Origin: Hepatocystis sp. ex Piliocolobus tephrosceles
Taxonomy: Eukaryota > Apicomplexa > Aconoidasida > Haemosporida > Plasmodiidae
DNA: 30,368 nt
Direction: 5' to 3'
NCBI GenBank assembly: GCA_902459845.2
Contig: CABPSV020000059.1
Coordinates: forward strand, 7,501 to 37,868
Below are positions 18,607 through 30,368 of the stretch, in pieces. The position numbers were made by a program, and so were the translations under genes. Position 1 is the stretch's first letter. Every line of letters begins with the position of its first letter. The notes under the pieces are model-generated. The model worked only from the letters and a program-made list of their open reading frames with translations, was not told where the DNA came from and ran no database searches.

Positions 18607-20355
18607 TTATACTACTAAATTTTCTGGAGGCCATGAATGATATTTGACACGTTTATGCTTCAAATGAATTAAATCCGAATCAAACTGTTTTTCTTCATAT
18701 AAGTCCTTCTGTTGTTTTATATGTTTTATATCTTGTTTATTTTTAAACGTTTCAATAATTTTTATTAATTGTGATTCTTTTTGCTCATTTGTTAGTATAT
18801 CCCAATAACATTTATGAATATTAACAACGTTAAAATTTAATTTTTTAAAAATTCTGTTTTTTAATGATACAATACCACTAACTAATGGTCTGTTTAAACC
18901 TATTGGGTGAAAATAGTCATATTCTATGCATAAATTTAAAGGCTTATAAAAATGGGATGCGAAAAAACAATGTTGTTCATCGATTTTTCTGCCAACTGAT
19001 AAATTTATAAAAAAATCTTTTATTTGTAATTTTTGTATGATATTTTCCATTTCTAACTGTATTTTTTCAGAACCCTGATTTTGAGCAGTTATTAATATAT
19101 TATCTAACCATTTTAAATGTAAATATTCTTGAATAAAAAAAGGGATTGATTTTTTAATATTATTTTCATTTAATGGTTTTTCAACATCGCAACAATAAAG
19201 AGTTATATATAAGAAATATTGAACCCATCCAGACTCCGGTAAATTTTCTTTTGTTAAACCAGAACAAGCATTTTTTAAAATATCACATATAAAACTATTA
19301 GAAGTACAAGGATATTCATACATATTATTTAAAACTAATACATAAGCTAATAAAGACCAACAAAAGTTTGTTGTATCTTTTTCTGCTTCTTCTTTTTTTT
19401 TATATATAATATCTATTATTTTTGTTATTAAATTATAACTTCTCGATAAATTATGTTCATTACCAATTTGTATATCTTTATTTAATAAACCCAAATATGA
19501 TAAACAAAAAGCGGTCATACATAAAGTCGGTACTCGATATTCATTTAAATTTATTTCTATTAATTCTAAAATTGTAGGTAAAAGAAAATAACATCTATAA
19601 TCTAAACAACACATTGCATACAATAATCTTGGACAATGTCTAGCTTTTATGAATTGTTTATTTTCGATCAAATCATAAACCATATATTTAAATAATTTTA
19701 ACTCGTGAATTGATTGTTTATCTTTTACGCTCCAAAAAGAATTAAAACCGAATACGTTACCTAGCTGACAAAAACAACGAACTAGCCAATTATAGTTTGG
19801 TGAGTCCTCCTTTTCGATATATTCTTTGTACAGCCTACGTAGCGACGAATAAAAAAAAAAAAAAAAAAAAAAAAAAATAAAATAAAAAAAAAATCGAAAT
19901 TTATAAGCAAAATGGACGAGCAAAGTGGATGAACAAAAATGGTTGAGTAAAATGGACAAGTAAAACGAATGGAACCTTTTTACGTAACGCACATTTATAG
20001 TGATATTATAACACATACATATACACATACATACAAATATATACATATGTATCAAATGCTAAGGTAAATACAATAAGTATCCTATTACGTACCGTAAAAT
20101 AGATCTTGGATTAGAATAACATTTGTCTAGTTTTTCAAAATAGGAAGATAAAAAATTTTCAGGGGGTACAAAATCAAAAAGGTCAATGTTCTTTTTTTTT
20201 TTACCTTTATCATAATACTCTTTTGTTAAAAATGTGTTTTTAATAAGTGTCTCTGTAGCGATATATTTCTTCTTTCCAAGAAATAGGCTAGGATATCTTT
20301 TTATACCTTTTATACCTTTTATACTTTTTATACTTTTTGTTATATGAACATACAT
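18607..20355 (-). CDS. RAP-domain (FASTK-like) putative organellar RNA-binding protein, two exons
   Basis: The model is complement(join(18607..19834, 20093..20355)), encoding 496 residues, with a GTACGT donor and a TACGTAG acceptor. Exon 1 ends in phase 2 and the join reads SILRLYKEYIEK. The N-terminus is basic with repeated SIKSIKGIKGIKR and could be a mitochondrial targeting sequence. The middle is helical-repeat-like (CPRLLYAMCCLDYRCYFLLPTILELI; TLCMTAFCLSYLGLL; NFCWSLLAYVLVL), as in the heptatricopeptide/FASTK repeats. Near the C-terminus (about 385-448) FYKPLNLCIEYDYFHPIG, SLKNRIFKKLNFNVVNIHKCYWDIL resembles a RAP domain: a strand ending in acid, a histidine, then a Leu/Phe-rich helix and the 'Gw.vv.i...eW..L' strand-helix. 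Apicomplexan RAP proteins bind fragmented mitochondrial rRNA or act in the apicoplast. The exact organelle is inference. Confidence 0.82.
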
Positions 20356-20360
20356 GTTTT

Positions 20361-20396
<36 letters not shown>

Positions 20397-21247
20397 TTTT
20401 TTTTTTTTTTTTTTATTTTTTTTTTTTTTATCTACATATTATTTTTATTTTTATTTGTTTTTACAAAAATTTATATATATATTTTTTTAAAACATATATT
20501 ACGAATCGTTTATGTGTTATATTAACAGGTAAAAGAGAAACTTAGCTTAATGATCCCTTTTATGACCACACACCCCAGCATATAAATCAATATATTTACG
20601 TATCTATATATTTATATATTTACAACAAATTAAAGGTACTAACCATGTGTTACAGTGAAAGATATTTATTTATATGTAAGCACAAACATAATATTAAATA
20701 ACATAGTTGTAGCTGTTTTTTTTTTTTTTTTACGGCAAGTAATTAACTACTGAAACTGAACGAGTTAACTGCCCCATTAGTTTATCACTTAATCAATTAA
20801 TCACTAAACCATTTAATTAATTAATTAATTAATTTGTTTTATCGACGGTTTAAATTACTATGAATAAGAACAAAAAAAAAAAAATTGTAAAAATTGTGCT
20901 TGTATAGCATCTTAATATTAGTAGTTAAAAGTTACATAGAAAAAAAAAATAAAATAAAAAATAAAAAAATAAAAAAAAAATAAAATAAAAAATTGTTATG
21001 TCAACTAAAGATATTTTATCGCATTTGTAGCCTCTTGTTATATAAATACATATATAAGAATATTATATATATGAACGAGCATATACATACATGTTCATAT
21101 ACATATGTAGTCACATACATACGTAGTCATAAAAATATGTTTCATTTTTTTGAATATTTATAAATCACAAAAATAACAACATCATATGAATAACCTAACG
21201 ACCATATACGTGATGCCTGTTTTTATCAAACTTTAAAATATCCTTTC

Positions 21248-21312
<65 letters not shown>

Positions 21313-21822
21313 TATATTTATGTTGTATGATTTTCATATGGTATCTGCTATATTTTAAACATCATATTTTTTTTTTTAAATATATACTTTTTTTAATTTT
21401 AATGAATCGAATTTATAAACATATTTATGTATATATGTTTATTCATGTTTATAGTAATCCCTCATACATACGTACGCACGCTAGCTTTTTTTTTTATTTT
21501 TGTACAATTTTTTACAATTTAAAAATATTTTAATAAATATATGTTACATTTTAACAAATTCATATTATTAAGATCGGTCACGTGCAAAACTGTTTTTCAA
21601 TAACATGTTGCTCTTGTCACATACCGATTTTTTTTTTTTTTTTTTTTTTTAATTTTTGTTCTCTCATCCCATTTTTAAATTAATTTGGCAGAACCAATAT
21701 AGTTATCTTTTAATGTCGCGTTTGTATTGACTATATTTTTGTTAGTTACCCTATAATTTTTGTATCCTCTGATATTTTTTTTTTTTTTTTTACATTTTTT
21801 TTAAAAAACGAACGAACCAAAA
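20356..21822. promoter_or_regulatory. Divergent intergenic region between RAP gene and giant gene
   Basis: Both flanking genes start away from this 1.47 kb region, so it should contain two promoters. It has T-run clusters immediately upstream of the RAP gene (20363-20430), a TTAA-rich palindromic patch (20814-20835), A-rich AAATAAAAT units near 20940-20990, a 48-base A run with (TA)n behind it (21249-21316), and a T-run just before the ATG at 21823. No ORF has convincing composition. The short F/Y-rich ORFs are homopolymer readings. Confidence 0.55.
21249..21296. repeat. 48-base A homopolymer followed by TA repeat
   Basis: An uninterrupted A run joins directly to a (TA)n tract ending near 21316. 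It lies about 500 bases upstream of the giant gene start. Confidence 0.9.
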
Positions 21823-24800
21823 ATGTCAACTGGGTTTCTTCTCGGAGTAGGAGTAAAATCTTGCAGAACAGCGTTAATACAAGAATTGAAAGATAAAACA
21901 AAAAAAAATAGAATAAAATATATAAGAGAAAATATACAATACTATTTAAATATATTGTTAAACTTAAATTTAAAACATGTATACAATGATAATTATGAAT
22001 TAATATGTTTTATTTTCGAGTCGGTTGTATATTATGATTTAGAAGTAGACTTAGCAGTATTAGAAGAAATTATAATTTGGTTAAACCTAAAAGATGTTTT
22101 AAAAAAGAACAAAAATGTAAATTTAAAATTTATTAATAAAATATTATCTTTAATAAACAAATTAATATATGTAAAATTAAATAGCCAAAATTTATTTAAT
22201 ATTTGTTTTGATACTATTATATTGTTAATCGAAATTTTATATAAAACCAATATATATAGTACAGTGGAAAATATAAAATTTACATTAGAAACAGAAGCAC
22301 AACCAGCTCAAAACAAGGAGTTAATAGTTAAACCCGAGTCATTACCCCAAAGTGAGATAAATGCGAAGAAACTACTCCCCCTAAATAACAACAACAACAA
22401 TGATACCTACAACCACAAACATGATACCTACAACCACAAACACGATACCTACAACCACAAACACGATACCTACAACCACAAACACGATACCTACAACCAC
22501 AAACATGATACCTACAACCATAAACACGATACCTTTGTGTCAAACGAAATCAATACCAATTTAAGTAAAAACTTAAAGTACGAAAAAAACAAAAAACAAA
22601 AAACATCAATGACGTCAGAAAGTACAACAGCAAATTCGGTAGATTTGTCGAAAAATGAAAATGAACGATTGGATAAAAAAAGAAAAAATCAAGACGATAA
22701 TAATTACAAATCTTATGTATGCCATAATAGAATCGAAGACATAAAAAAACAGGTTGTTGAATATGTTATATATTTAAATAATATTATTAATTTATATATT
22801 AAAAGTTTTAATTTGATGGAGAATGATATAAAAATATATGCATTTTATAGTAACTTATTTATTTTATATTGTTATATTTGTGATTATAATGAATATTTAA
22901 ATGGGTTATTAATAAAAAATGTATTACATAGTGAAACAGAAAAAAATACAAATACTGTTCTTATAAAAAATATATATATGTTAAAAAACAATATCAAGGA
23001 GTTGATATATTGCAATGTTAGCAAAATAGATGAAATTTTTTTTAAAAAAATTTACTGTTTATATAAAGAAAACAAAACTAATGTTAAAATAAAGTATGTT
23101 TCATTTAACATTTATGAACATACATTAATACTAGAATTAATTTATTTAATTTTAAATAGAATATCAAATAAGACACCAGTTTTTACATATGAAAAAAATG
23201 AAAAAAAATTAAAACATCAAGTCCAAATAGATGAAAAAAAAAAAAATAAAATTATTTATTACTTTTTAAATAATAACGAATTAAATGAAAAAATGCAATT
23301 TATAAATATAGCACAAATAAAAGGTTGTGTAAAAATTTTAACAGTTATATTTAAATTTTTTTTTTTTAAATGCAATACAATTAAAACTACATATGTGAAA
23401 CATTTTTTTTCTTTATTAGTTTTTATGCCCCATTACGAGTTAACGATTTATCAAGAAAGTATAAAGCGCACGTTTGCAAAATTGTTTGACCAAAACCCAT
23501 ATTTGAAGGGGTCGAAGATGGTTAAAACTGACCTTTCAGGAAATGCCATCCCACCAGATACTGTAACAAACTCCAATGAAATATTAAAACAAAAAGAAAA
23601 AAACAAAACATATAAAACTATTATCTCTTCTAACACAGACAAAAACAAACATTTCAATGAAATCGATTTAAATAAAGACTATAGTACATGTACTAAATCG
23701 AATAATGTATTAGAAAAAAAAACATATTACGACAAATTAAATAAAGAAATTCATGCTTTAAAATGTAATTTTGAGGAAGAGTTAATTATTAATAGTAATA
23801 AAGAAGTATATTATAATATTCACATTTTAATTTATTATTGTCAAATGATTTATAAATTTATGTATAATTTAAATAAAATAAAAAATGTAGAAAACGATTT
23901 ATTCCTTATTGATAATATGTCTTATTTGTTGAAATATATTTGTGATAGTATAACACATTTTTGTTATAAAAATAGATTGGATGAAAACAAAAGTAGTGAC
24001 CGAAAAACAAAAAATGAATATAATTTGAATAAAAATTATTTATTCGATTTGGAGAAAAAAAACGACGAGAAATTTGAAAAGATATATATAAAAGGAAAAC
24101 CATATATACGATTATACAAAAATAAAATGAGCGAAATTGTTTTAGATACATATAAAAAATCGCTTGATTTTAATTGGGAATATGAAACAGAGAATCGATC
24201 TGATATAGACAGTACAGATGAAGAAATAGGTAGTAATAATAATAATAATAATAATAATACTATAACTGATTGTTATAAATATGAAAAGTTTAAAAATAAA
24301 AATTGTTTTAATGGTAGTATAACGGTATGTTCTAAAGAAGAAGATATGAGTGAAGAGATCATGAATATAATGCTTATCAAAACAAAACATTCGAAGAGTG
24401 ATTTGATGAATATATATATTATGTATTTATTATATATAAGTCAATTTAATTTATTAAATATTTTAAATTATAATATGAATGTACGAAAGTTTATATTATC
24501 ATCTGTTTTTAATTTACTCAAAGAAATGAATAGTAAAGTAAAAAGTTATAATATAAATATATTAACCAAGAATAATATAAATAATTTTAATAATATAATT
24601 ATTAACAAATTAATATGTTTGTTTATTAATATAAATGATATGCCCAATTTTTTAAATTATCTTTATTATTACATAGGTCTTAATTCTAATAAATCAAATT
24701 GCTATTACAAACTAATAAATTTTTTATTAAATTCCATTTTTATAAATGTATTTAAACAACATATGGATAAATTAATTGATAATTCAGAAGTGTTTCTAAC

Positions 24801-25560
24801 TGTTTTTAATAAAATATATGACCAAGTCGTAAATAAAATGTTGACTTTGTTAGGTCAACATATCAATTCAAAAAAAAGAAATGAAAAAAGTAACATGTCA
24901 TTAGTTTATGAAAATGCGAATTCCACTAACAATAATAACCATAATAACTATAACAATAATAACCATAATAACTATAACAATAATAACAATAATAACAACC
25001 AAAGAGGGATACAACAAAAAAAAGTAAAAAATAATTTTAAATATGTTGATCATCATACACAACAATTTCAACAACTATTTATAAATATAGAAACATTAGA
25101 ATATATAATTTCTTGTTATTTTAATGCTATTAATAAAAATAATATTAATCACCATTTTATTATACATACTATAAAATTATTAAAATTATATATTGAAAAA
25201 AAAAACATATTATTAAAATATTATAACATGGTTCATCAAGGTATCTTTAATATAAATTTTTATAATGTATATCATAGTCTATATATATATATATTTTTTA
25301 TTTATAATGCTTCTAGATTGTTTCTTTTCGCTTTAACAAATAAACAAACAAATAAACAACAGTTGAAAAAAAAAATAAAAATAATTATTATTTTATTGCA
25401 AAATTGTTTACACAGTATAGAAGTTATATATGACCAGTCTGTCAATGAAAATCAGGTTTATATATTCGTTGATATAGTCCACTTATTGTTGAAGACTCTG
25501 ACGATGTATATGTATTTGTCCGAGTTTGGGTTGATAGGTACGTGTATATGCATATACATT

Positions 25561-25611
<51 letters not shown>

Positions 25612-26452
25612 ACTAATATGTACATACATATACACACAAATAATAATATATGTAAACACATAGTAATATTTATATACATATTTATTTACATTCCTTTTTT
25701 CCCTTTCACACCTTTTGCAGATGAAACTATCATGTTTGGTTACATCAACCAATTTGTAAATGTCATAAAAAAAAACTCCATACAAAATTACGACCACCAT
25801 ATAAAAAATACAATTAATAAATATATTTTAAATTTTTTTGTTTATAATTATAAATATTTAATGCGGACATATGCAAATAATGAAGATTTAAAAAATATTT
25901 ATATAAATATTATTTCATTGTTATTTATTGATATAATGAAAAATGAAAATTGTGATTTAATAATAAACCTATTTGATCTTATAAAATTTGAAACAGATTT
26001 GTATAATTTATTTTGTAAAGTTTTTTTAGCAAGTTACATTTTTATTATTAAACATATGAACATAAACAAGGATTGTAAACAATTGTTAAATCAAATAAAA
26101 AACAAAATGTCAGTTATTGAAAATGTAGGTTATGAAGAAATTACAAAAAAAATAATTAAAAAAAATAAAATTTTTATAAATAATGAAAATATGTACGAAC
26201 AGTTTAATTTGAGTAAAAAACTTACCATCATAAAAAGTAATTTTGAAAAATTTTATATTACTATAAAATTTAATAAATATAAAATGGATTCGTTTTTTAT
26301 TGACAATAGAATGGAAGATGTGGATTTTGAGTATGGGTATGTTAAAAGTGGTAGTGATAGTGATAGTGGTAGTGGTAGTGGTAGTGGTAGTGGTAGTGGT
26401 AGTGGTAGTGGTAGTGGTAGTGGTAGTGGTAGTGGTAGTGGTAGTGGTAGTG

Positions 26453-26485
<33 letters not shown>

Positions 26486-29400
26486 ATAAAAGCAAAAGTC
26501 AAACCGATAAAGAAAAAGAAATGATGGTAAATACCCAGTACCATTTGAACATATGTATTCTAAGTAAGATATTTTTATCGTTACATAGTATTAAAAATAT
26601 AGGAGAACAATTATTATCAATTTTAATGACTATATTTAATAATATAAAAAATTATGAAAAATATAATAAATATATATTAATACATATTTTATTATGTTTT
26701 ATTAATAATTTAAATACAATGGATGAAAAAATGATAAATAAAATAACACTTTCTTATTTTATAAAATATTCCTTTTTAATATTAAAAATACAAAAAAAAT
26801 ATATAAAAAAAAATATAACTAACACTACTAATAATAACAACACTAATTTGTTTATACTTAAATTGTTCTTTCGAGTTATTAACAATTTTATATATATTAT
26901 AAAAAATAAACCAGTAGAAGAAACTATGTTGGAAAAGGAATTGCACGAGATGGACAACAATATTTCTTATAATAACAATCTTAAAAAAAAAAAGAACATA
27001 AGACAGAATCACATAAAAGAAATGACATCAAATGAAAATAGTAACCTAATTAATGGAAATAATAAATTAAAAAACAAGAAAGATAAAGACAATACAAATA
27101 TTATAAAAAAAAAAAAAATAACAGATATATGTTATATATTTTTTATGAAATATTTTATATTAACATATGATATGTTAACAGATAAAAAATGCAAAAAAAT
27201 GAGTGATGAAGATGTAACGTATTTGCTAAGTCATATACAAGATGATTCAACTGATGCAGATTTTAAAAAAAACAATAATTGCAATTTAGTTAATAAGAAA
27301 GATGAAGAAATAAAATCTTGGCTAGTCAAATTAAAATCTTTTATAATAAAATTATTAATTAATAAAAACACTCAAGTTAATAGTAAGAGTAAGAGTAAAC
27401 ATATATACAAATGGAACACTACTATAAAATTAAATGCATTGTTTCTTAATTTAATAGAATATATTTTCATTTTTTACATATTTATGCATAATATTAATAG
27501 TCAAAACAAACTACAGAAAAATGATGAACATATATGTCGCATTTTTAAAAAACTAAATACGAGCGTTATGTTTTATTCGGTTAATGAAAAATTGAAAATC
27601 TTTATGTATGGTTTTATGCTCTTCCAAGTATTTAATATTGCAAAAACAGAGAACGTTAAGGATAAAAATGGAGAGGGAAATGGAGAGCAAAGTAATGAAA
27701 ATGATGGAGAAAGTGATGGAGAAAGTGATGGAGAAAGTGATGAAGAAAGAAATGAAGAAAGCGGTGGAGAAAGTGGTGAAGAGAAAAAAAAACATAATAA
27801 GTTAAAAAATAATAACCTTACTAATATAAAAGATAGTACTAATTTGATAAATAATATCGACGATAATAATGCGGTGGAAGTATATAATCACAAGTTATCT
27901 ACAAAAGGACACATAGAGCCATCTATTTCTTTAGATCTGTCAAAGTTAGTCACATTTTTCAAATATATATATTTATATAGTGATTCAAACGATGCTATGT
28001 CTGAGTTTAAAAGTGAAGTTTACCATAATACAACTGGTAAAGAAAAGAATATCGAACACATAACCGATGAGAACGAAAAAAATCCAAAAAAAAAATGTAT
28101 AATGTTGTATGAATTTTTATTTTATTATAATAAAGTTTTAATAGAGTGTAGTGATAAGAAATCAATTTATATTTGTTTAAAATTTAAAAATGTAATTAGA
28201 AATATATATAGTGTTATATATGACTCGATAGAAGATGTACAATACATACTTGAGTATATTGATTCAAAAGTTTTAGATATAAATATAAACAATTTAGAAG
28301 CAGATAAAAACAAAATTAAAAATGTTTTATATAATTTAAATATACATACAATAACATTAATATTTTTAGTTCGTAACAACAAAAATTTATTATATAATAT
28401 TACCATTTTAAAAAATAATCATTCGAATATTTTATATTTTATTCAACTATATTTTAATCTTATTACATATATAAATAATATATTGGATAATATAAAAATC
28501 TTTTTAAATACTGAGATATATTTTTCCTTATTACATCTTATATATAAACTGTCGCAACTTTTGATTTTTATTTTTACTAGCACCAAGATGTTATTAAAAG
28601 GTACGGGAGTATATACATACATATATATACATATTACACACAGTGCTTGTCGAATTAACTTCGATCTTACTCTACCTTAATCATTATCATTAAATCATAC
28701 ATCCCTTTATTTTTATTTTTACAGGAAGTGTATTTTCTTCATTTTCGGTTTTACTTTGTCATTATGGAAAGCTTTTAATGACGACTATGGGCATACTGTA
28801 ATGAGAAAAGTGGCAATAAATAAAATAAAAATATGAAAGAACGAAAAATTAAAAAAAAAACGTCGTTTTTTTATATTTCGTTGCACAGACCATATATATA
28901 TATATATATATATACAATATACATCTATATAATACGTATTTTTTTTTTTTTTTTTTTTGGCGCAGGAAAAAGCAAATACTAAAATGCAAAGACCATGATG
29001 AAACAATACTGGCCGATAAATACATAACGCATTTTTACATTGTAAATAATTCAAAATTATTTGAAAACAATAGGTTTTATTTATACTTATTTAGCAATAA
29101 GCTGTATTTAATTATTTACGAATTTTTTAGTACAAGTAAGTAGAATTAAAGAAAAACGAAAACACTAGCAAGCGGAGGTTTTGTTACGTGTGTTTGTTTA
29201 TATATATATATTCATGCATTCATAGAAAGACAAATGCTGAAATTGTTATAAAATAAAATAAAAACAATTTTAACCATAAACAAACCATATATTTATTTAC
29301 ATACATAAAAAAAAAAAAAAAATGTTTACACATAATTTTTTTTTTTAAATTTATTTTAGGCCTTTACAAGCATATGAAACATTCTCAAAAATTAATGACG

Positions 29401-29716
29401 GATGTGAAGAAAAACGGATATGCAGTATGTTTTTTTTGCGCCTACATGGACTGCATTTTGTTTCTTAATAACAGGTAAAAAAAAAAAAAAAAATGGAACA
29501 TAAATAGGTTTATTCGTGTATATATATACATACATACATACATATAGAGAGGGTCAAAAATGATGCATACATATGTACACATGTACATATTAACATAATA
29601 CAGTTTGTCGTTATAGTAAACGCACATAACCATGATTAGAAAAAAATATGTAAATTATTAAGTCGTATTTATTCCAAACTTTACTTTTATTCATTTATTC
29701 ATTTATTCATTTTTTT

Positions 29717-29771
<55 letters not shown>

Positions 29772-30071
29772 CTTTTTAGAGTAAGCCTACTTTTGCTTCA
29801 AAATGCAAACTATTTTTTATTATTTCTGAAGAACAACAATAAGTTTTTGAATTTATCACAAATTGCTTTTCCAATACTAACTAAAATCGTCGATATTTAT
29901 TATTCAATTGATTCGGATAAATCGAATAATGAAATAGTATACGAACAAAAAAAATATTTAAAATGTATTTTTCAAATTAGTATGACACTGCTGGAATATA
30001 ATTCCATGCAGTTATGTCATTCAACATTGAACGATAAAAAAAAAGAACTTTTTAATTTTTTGTCCAATTAA
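21823..30071 (+). CDS. Giant six-exon protein of unknown function (2,414 aa)
   Basis: The model is join(21823..25537, 25721..28600, 28725..28797, 28966..29135, 29360..29474, 29780..30071), total 7,245 bases. The donors are GTACGT, GTACGG, GTAATG, GTAAGT and GTAAAA; the acceptors are GCAG, ACAG, GCAG, TTAG and TTAG; every phase agrees. I do not recognise the family. Outside its repeats the protein is dense in amphipathic helices (YLNILLNLNLKHVY; LINKLIYVKLNSQNLFNICF; LLHLIYKLSQLLIF), suggesting an alpha-solenoid scaffold. The C-terminal exons are the most complex part (LLCHYGKLLMTTMGIL, KNGYAVCFFCAYMDCILFL, KYLKCIFQISMTLLEY). Low-complexity inserts are the HDTYNHK repeat (about residues 194-236), poly-N, Ser-Gly (about 1450-1493) and acidic ESDGE repeats. 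There is no clear signal peptide. Nucleolar or nuclear scaffold families are possible but unproven. It starts at an ATG in an AACCAAAA context. Confidence 0.85.
22402..22534 (+). repeat. 21-bp coding repeat (HDTYNHK x6)
   Basis: Six tandem 21-bp units in the giant gene encode the heptapeptide HDTYNHK, preceded by six asparagines. DNA copies differ almost only at CAC/CAT choices, indicating recent expansion. The histidine-rich tract contributes about a dozen histidines. Confidence 0.95.
25538..25720 (+). other. Stop-free in-frame intron of the giant gene
   Basis: This 183-base segment lies between a GTACGT donor and a pyrimidine-rich TTTTGCAG acceptor and divides codon G|AT. It is exactly 61 codons long with no in-frame stop, so the ORF reads through it as (YI)n-type residues. 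The composition (TA microsatellite at 25566-25604) and splice signals mark it as an intron. Confidence 0.85.
26347..26484 (+). repeat. Ser-Gly dipeptide and poly-Ser coding microsatellite
   Basis: A GGTAGT hexanucleotide repeat, starting with GATAGT variants and ending in an AGT run, encodes about 17 Ser-Gly pairs followed by nine or so serines. It is exceptionally G-rich for this genome on the coding strand. Reverse-strand T/P/L-rich ORFs are shadows. Confidence 0.95.
27700..27785 (+). repeat. Acidic ESDGE-type coding repeat
   Basis: Degenerate 12-bp units GGAGAAAGTGAT encode GESD/GESG repeats in the giant protein, forming a strongly acidic linker after a short basic stretch. Confidence 0.9.
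29475..29779 (+). other. Last intron of the giant gene, with 53-base T tract
   Basis: This 305-base intron runs from GTAAAA to a T-tract/TTTTTAG acceptor. The T run at 29719-29771 serves as an extreme polypyrimidine tract. The middle holds a CATA-rich microsatellite. No coding content is seen. Confidence 0.8.
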
Positions 30072-30368
30072 CTTTTTTTTCTTAAAAATAAAACACTACT
30101 TGACCTATAAATATGAAAAAAAAAACATGCATATGTGCATAAGAACAAGAATGCATACAAATAAAAATATATGTACATACGCAAAACACATAACTAATTT
30201 GTATGTACACGCTTTAATTTATATTTAAATTACATATTCTTATTTTCATGTTTTCACTTTTTTTTTTTTTTTTTTTTTTTTTACTGTATAAATATCCAAG
30301 GAACTTTTTGTTCATCTGAGTTATTCTACAAAAAAAATAAATTGAACAAATATATACATATATACACA
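30072..30368. other. Downstream spacer at window end
   Basis: These 297 bases follow the giant gene stop. They contain A/T homopolymers and short alternating TA/CATA patches, and no gene is visible. Confidence 0.6.

Noticed and set aside
19835..20055. ATG at 20055 as start of the RAP protein
   Set aside because: The segment before 19835 includes a poly-F run from a homopolymer. Splicing exon 1 (20355-20093) to 19834 restores a continuous reading.
25458..25800. Minus-strand YIYI-rich ORFs
   Set aside because: They come from the TA microsatellite in the giant gene's first intron.
26110..26544. Threonine-rich and Leu-Pro-rich minus-strand ORFs
   Set aside because: These are shadows of the Ser-Gly coding repeat of the giant gene.
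28601..28680. End of the giant protein at 28680
   Set aside because: A GTACGG donor at 28601 is followed by four further phase-consistent exons with complex sequence.
1..30368. Mobile elements, CRISPR arrays, var/rifin-type families
   Set aside because: No transposase, reverse transcriptase, terminal repeats, spaced direct repeats or subtelomeric gene motifs were seen; tandem repeats are simple or minisatellite.

Overview
The window looks like nuclear DNA of a malaria parasite (Plasmodium or a close haemosporidian). The evidence is extreme A+T richness, homopolymer and (TA)n tracts, short introns with GTAAGT/GTACGT-type donors and T-rich acceptors, lysine- and asparagine-rich proteins with low-complexity inserts, and apicoplast-type leaders. 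I do not assign a species.

Layout, left to right. A lysine-rich unknown protein lies on the minus strand (372-1043). A divergent, exon-rich-looking intergenic region follows (1044-2659). Next comes RPF1, a Brix-domain ribosome-biogenesis factor with three exons (2660-4135, +). After it is a three-exon, signal-bearing protein whose C-terminus resembles a MATH/TRAF domain (4904-7362, +). A very large CTR9-like TPR subunit of the Paf1 complex follows (7831-13508, -); what look like two separate ORFs are two exons of this one gene. A candidate tiny spliced gene sits at 14178-14697 (+), and an unrecognised 420-residue protein at 14878-16140 (-). Then come an apicoplast NFU-type Fe-S scaffold (16875-17951, +) and a RAP-domain, probably organellar RNA-binding protein (18607-20355, -). 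The window ends with a six-exon gene for a 2,414-residue protein of unknown function (21823-30071, +).

Gene models were built by joining ORFs at GT/AG borders whose phases agree; each join was checked by arithmetic (CDS lengths divisible by 3). There is no operon logic here: these are independent eukaryotic genes on alternating strands, in housekeeping pathways (rRNA processing, transcription elongation, plastid Fe-S assembly, organellar RNA). No mobile element, CRISPR array, rRNA, tRNA or subtelomeric multigene family was seen.

The best leads are the MATH-like domain on a secretory leader, the reconstructed CTR9 gene, the two candidate unannotated spliced genes (around 2387-2557 and 14178-14697), and the unknown giant protein with a stop-free, in-frame intron.
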